A DNA stretch of 64,000 bases, taken from assembly GCF_009905375.1 (NCBI RefSeq), contig NW_027418083.1, positions 1-64,000 of the forward strand, read 5' to 3'. Made by a program: the position numbers and the translations under genes. The notes below the pieces were generated by a model. It saw nothing but the letters and a program-made list of their open reading frames with translations, had not been told where the DNA came from and searched no databases. This document shows, piece after piece, positions 61,181 through 64,000 of this stretch. Within the stretch, counting starts at the first letter, position 1. Each line of letters opens with the position of its first letter. Source of the DNA: Apium graveolens (Eukaryota > Streptophyta > Magnoliopsida > Apiales > Apiaceae).

Positions 61181-63788
61181 CACTTGTGATGGTGGATGAT
61201 TTCTCAAGATACACTTGGGTAGAGTTCATGCACTCTAAGGATGAAACTCCATACATCATAATTGAGCACATCAAGAAGATAGAAAAACAGGTTGAAGATC
61301 ACAATTGTGTAAAAAAATTGAGAAGTGATAATGGAACAGAATTCAGAAATACAACATTAAGTGAATTCTGCAAAAATAAAGGCATTGTTCAAGAATTTTC
61401 AGCTGCTTGAACACCTCAATAAAATGGAGTAGTTGAAAGAAATAACAGAACATTAGTTGAAGCTGCTAGAACAATGTTGCAAGATGCCAAGTTGCCAACA
61501 AGTTTCTGGGAAGATGCTGTTAACACTGCATGTTACACTCAGAACAGATATCTCATTAAACAAGGCACATGGCAAATCACCTTACTCAATCATATCTAAA
61601 AGAAAGCCTACTATAAAGCATCTTCATGTGTTTGGAAGCAAGTGTTACATTTTGAAAGACAACTCTGAATATGTGGGAAAATTTGACTCAAAAGTCTTTG
61701 AAGCAATTTTTCTAGGATATTCATTGGAGAGAACTGCCTACAAGGTCTATGTGATAGATCAAAAGAAGATTATGGAAAGCACAAATGTGACTTTTGATGA
61801 TGACAAGTGTCCAGGCTTGGAATACCTTGATGAAGATGAAACTAAAGCCCTTATATTCGAAAACCTCAACATTGATAGTGATTCTGATGGGGAAGATGAA
61901 GTTGATTCACAACAGATGACAAACGAAGAGTCTACTGAACAAGAAAATCATGGAAATGGAAGCTCATCTCAAACACCTGAATTTTATAGCACAAACTCAG
62001 GGGGGAGAAAGAGAAGAAGGATCTAGCAGTCATACCAATAATGAAGAGAATGGTGAAGTCACAAGTCAACAAACTCATACAAGGAAGTGGGATAGAAGTC
62101 ACACTAGAGAAGTAATTATTGGTGATCCTACTGCTGGTGTGGGGACTAGAACTGTAACTGCTAATGAATGCCTACATGCATGCTTTCTGTCACAGATAGA
62201 ACCCAAGAAAACTGAAGAAGCTCTAATGGGTCCTGATTGGATATCTGCTATGCAAGAGAAGCTTAATCAGTTTGAAAGGAACAAAGTTTGGAAGTTAGTT
62301 CCTGTACCAAAGAATAGAAGCATTATTAGAACAAAATGGGTGTTCGAAAACAAGATGGATGAAAATGGTATAGTTACCAGAAATAAAGCAAGGTTGGTTG
62401 CAAAAGGTTACTCACAAGAAGAAGGAATTGATTATGATGAAACTTTTACTCCAGTTGCAAGACTTGAAGCAATAAGGATTTTTCTAGCATTTGATGCACA
62501 TTCAAACTTTAAAGTGTATCAAATGGATATCAAGAGTGCCTTCCTGAATGGTGAGCTAGAAGAAAAAGTTTATGTGCAACAACCACTTGGTTTTGAAGAT
62601 CCAGAATTTCCAAACTTTATGTACAAGTTACTCAAGGCTCTATATGGACTAAAGCAGGCACCTAGAGTTTGGTATGATACACTGTTAGAATTCATACTCA
62701 AGCATGGTTTTACTAAAGGTACCATAGATAAGACTCTCTTCTATAAGAAACATGGGGAAGATATGATCCTAGTTCAGGTCTATGTGGATGATATCATCTT
62801 TAGTTCTATAAATAAGAAGCTTTGCCAAAGATTCTCCAAGCTTATGCAAAGTGAATATGAAATGAGTATGATGCGGGAACTGAGTTACTTTCTTGGACTT
62901 CAAGTCAGTCAAAGAAGTGATGGTATCTTCATCAGCCAAACTAAGTATGTCAAGGATTTATTGAAAAAATTTGGTATGGTTGATTATTCACCTGCATATA
63001 CACTTATGTCTACTGCAACAAAGTTGGATGAAGATAAAAAGGGCAAGAGTATAGATATCTCAAGCTATAGAGGGATGATTGGATCATTGCTTTACTTAAC
63101 TGCAAGTAGATCAGACATCATGTTTGCTACATGTCTATGTGCAAGATTTCAAGCCAATCCAAAAGAATCATATTTGATGGCTATAAAGAGGATTTTCAGA
63201 TATTTGAAGGGAACTCCAAACTTGGGATTATGGTATCCTAAGAGAACTGGTTTTGAAGCTGTTGGTTACACAGATGCAGATTTTGCTGAATGCAGGGTTG
63301 ACAGGAAGAGTACTAGTGGAAGCTGTCAATTTTTTGGACAAAGACTTGTATTCTGGTATAGCAAGAAATAACAGTCTGTATAAACTTCTACAGCTGAGGC
63401 TGAATGCATAGTTGCAGGAAGTTATTGTGCTCAAGTGCTTTAGATTAGAAATCAGCTAATGGATTATGGCCTAGTGTTACACAAAATTCCTATCATGTGT
63501 GACAATATTAGTGTTATACCTATAGTAGCTAATCCAGTTAATCATTCTAGAATAAAGCACATTGATGTAAGGTACCACTTTATTAGAGAACATGCTATAA
63601 ATGGTACCATTGAGCTCATTTTTGTTCCAACAGAAAAACAATTAGCTAACATTTTTACTAAATCTTTGGATGAAGCAACTTTCACTGGACTTGTGGTGAA
63701 ATTGGAATGCTTAATTCTTCATCCTAAGGCAATAACTCAGCTAATATTTTGTAGCAGATTAATTTCTCATAGATCAATCTTTATTTGA
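61181..63788 (+). pseudogene. A2 pol, rest of integrase, RT and RNase H
   Basis: It resumes ALVMVDDFSRYTWVEF directly after D. The second catalytic Asp is in RSDNGTEF. TGA at 61408 and a nearby TAA (CAA to TAA type) interrupt the EFSAARTPQQNG-like region. A frame change near 61555 and another in the G-run near 62000 follow. RT is well preserved ([42 protein letters not shown]). RNase H carries stops at 63369, near 63378 and at about 63441 (a Trp codon now TAG). The end is TKSLDEATFTGLVVKLECL. Most stops fit single C-to-T or G-to-A changes, the signature of methylated-cytosine decay. Confidence 0.87.
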
Positions 63789-64000
63789 TCTAATTGGAAA
63801 TTAACTAAAATATGAATTATAAATATTTCAGAAATCTCTGCATATTTTTTTAAAAAAAATCAAAATTCAACTTGGAATTTTTCAAATTCTAAGTAAACTG
63901 CTCAGTTGTTAATTTACATTTTTAATATGTAAAATTAATACAAGACGGAATTAAAATGATTAAAAGTATATAGAAAATTGAGTTCTCAATAAGTCTAATG
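63789..64000 (+). other. A2 sequence after RNase H, truncated by window end
   Basis: AT-rich non-coding text. By analogy with element C, a gap and possibly a post-pol region could follow beyond the window; nothing here confirms it. Confidence 0.4.

Larger units (their letters stand above)
37832..64000 (+). mobile_element. Copia element A2, split by nested insertions, runs off the window
   Basis: This is the same family as A1. Its own sequence lies at 37832-41664, 45770-46414 and 61176-64000, about 7.3 kb. It comprises the 5' LTR, primer site, gag, protease-integrase start, then the rest of integrase, RT and RNase H. Insertions are the 4.1-kb solo-LTR-like element (41665-45769) and D (46415-61175, which contains C). 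Removing them restores continuous homology at both junctions, with 5-bp target duplications at each. The 3' LTR lies beyond position 64000. Many stops and frameshifts make it inactive. Confidence 0.88.

Overview
The window is nuclear DNA from a plant, most likely a eudicot. It is AT-rich and dominated by nested Ty1-copia retrotransposons. The few single-copy genes have short plant-type introns and plant protein families (a phytocyanin, a PP1 phosphatase catalytic subunit, a RABA-type small GTPase). I cannot name the species from sequence alone.

Layout. (1) 1-1351: worn repeat debris, including GC-rich hairpins and the C-terminal remnant of a Ty3-gypsy integrase. (2) 1352-17340: one copia element, called A1 here, flanked by the 5-bp duplication aaagt. 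A LINE (2601-8416) sits inside its 5' LTR. A second copia of a different family, B (10192 to about 16768), sits in its gag region. B's 3' end, the rest of A1's internal region and the front of A1's 3' LTR have been deleted together. (3) 17884-21092: a non-autonomous CACTA-type DNA transposon with subterminal repeats. (4) 21.5-36.7 kb: a gene island holding a blue copper protein (+), a small secreted Pro/Ser-rich repeat protein (-), PP1 (-) and a RABA2-like GTPase (-). Two Stowaway-like MITEs and an intronic minisatellite also lie here. (5) 37832-64000: a second member of the A family, A2, which runs off the window. It carries a 4.1-kb solo-LTR-like insertion (41665-45769, target duplication atctg) and a second solo-LTR-like insertion D (46415-61175, duplication atatg). 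D is itself split by C (47227-60274, minus strand, duplication cgcga), a 13-kb copia.

C is the most interesting object. Its two 1023-bp LTRs differ at only about 13 positions by eye. It carries gag, pol and a very long extra coding region after pol (about 1,480 codons, now interrupted). It is also peppered with about 40 copies of a 9-bp motif, ATCCGTCGA or close variants. These occur on both strands, in the LTRs, in non-coding gaps and inside coding linkers, and they are read in different codon phases. A-family LTRs carry their own, different array of an approximately 34-bp unit built on TATCGATAAGTCA.

The relative order of events is readable. A1 (roughly 7-8% LTR divergence by eye over the surviving part) predates the LINE and B. 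A2 predates D, and D predates C. All coding copies of the mobile elements are broken by stops or frameshifts. The four host genes are open after splicing. Everything here was read by eye with no database search, so family assignments rest on recognised motifs.
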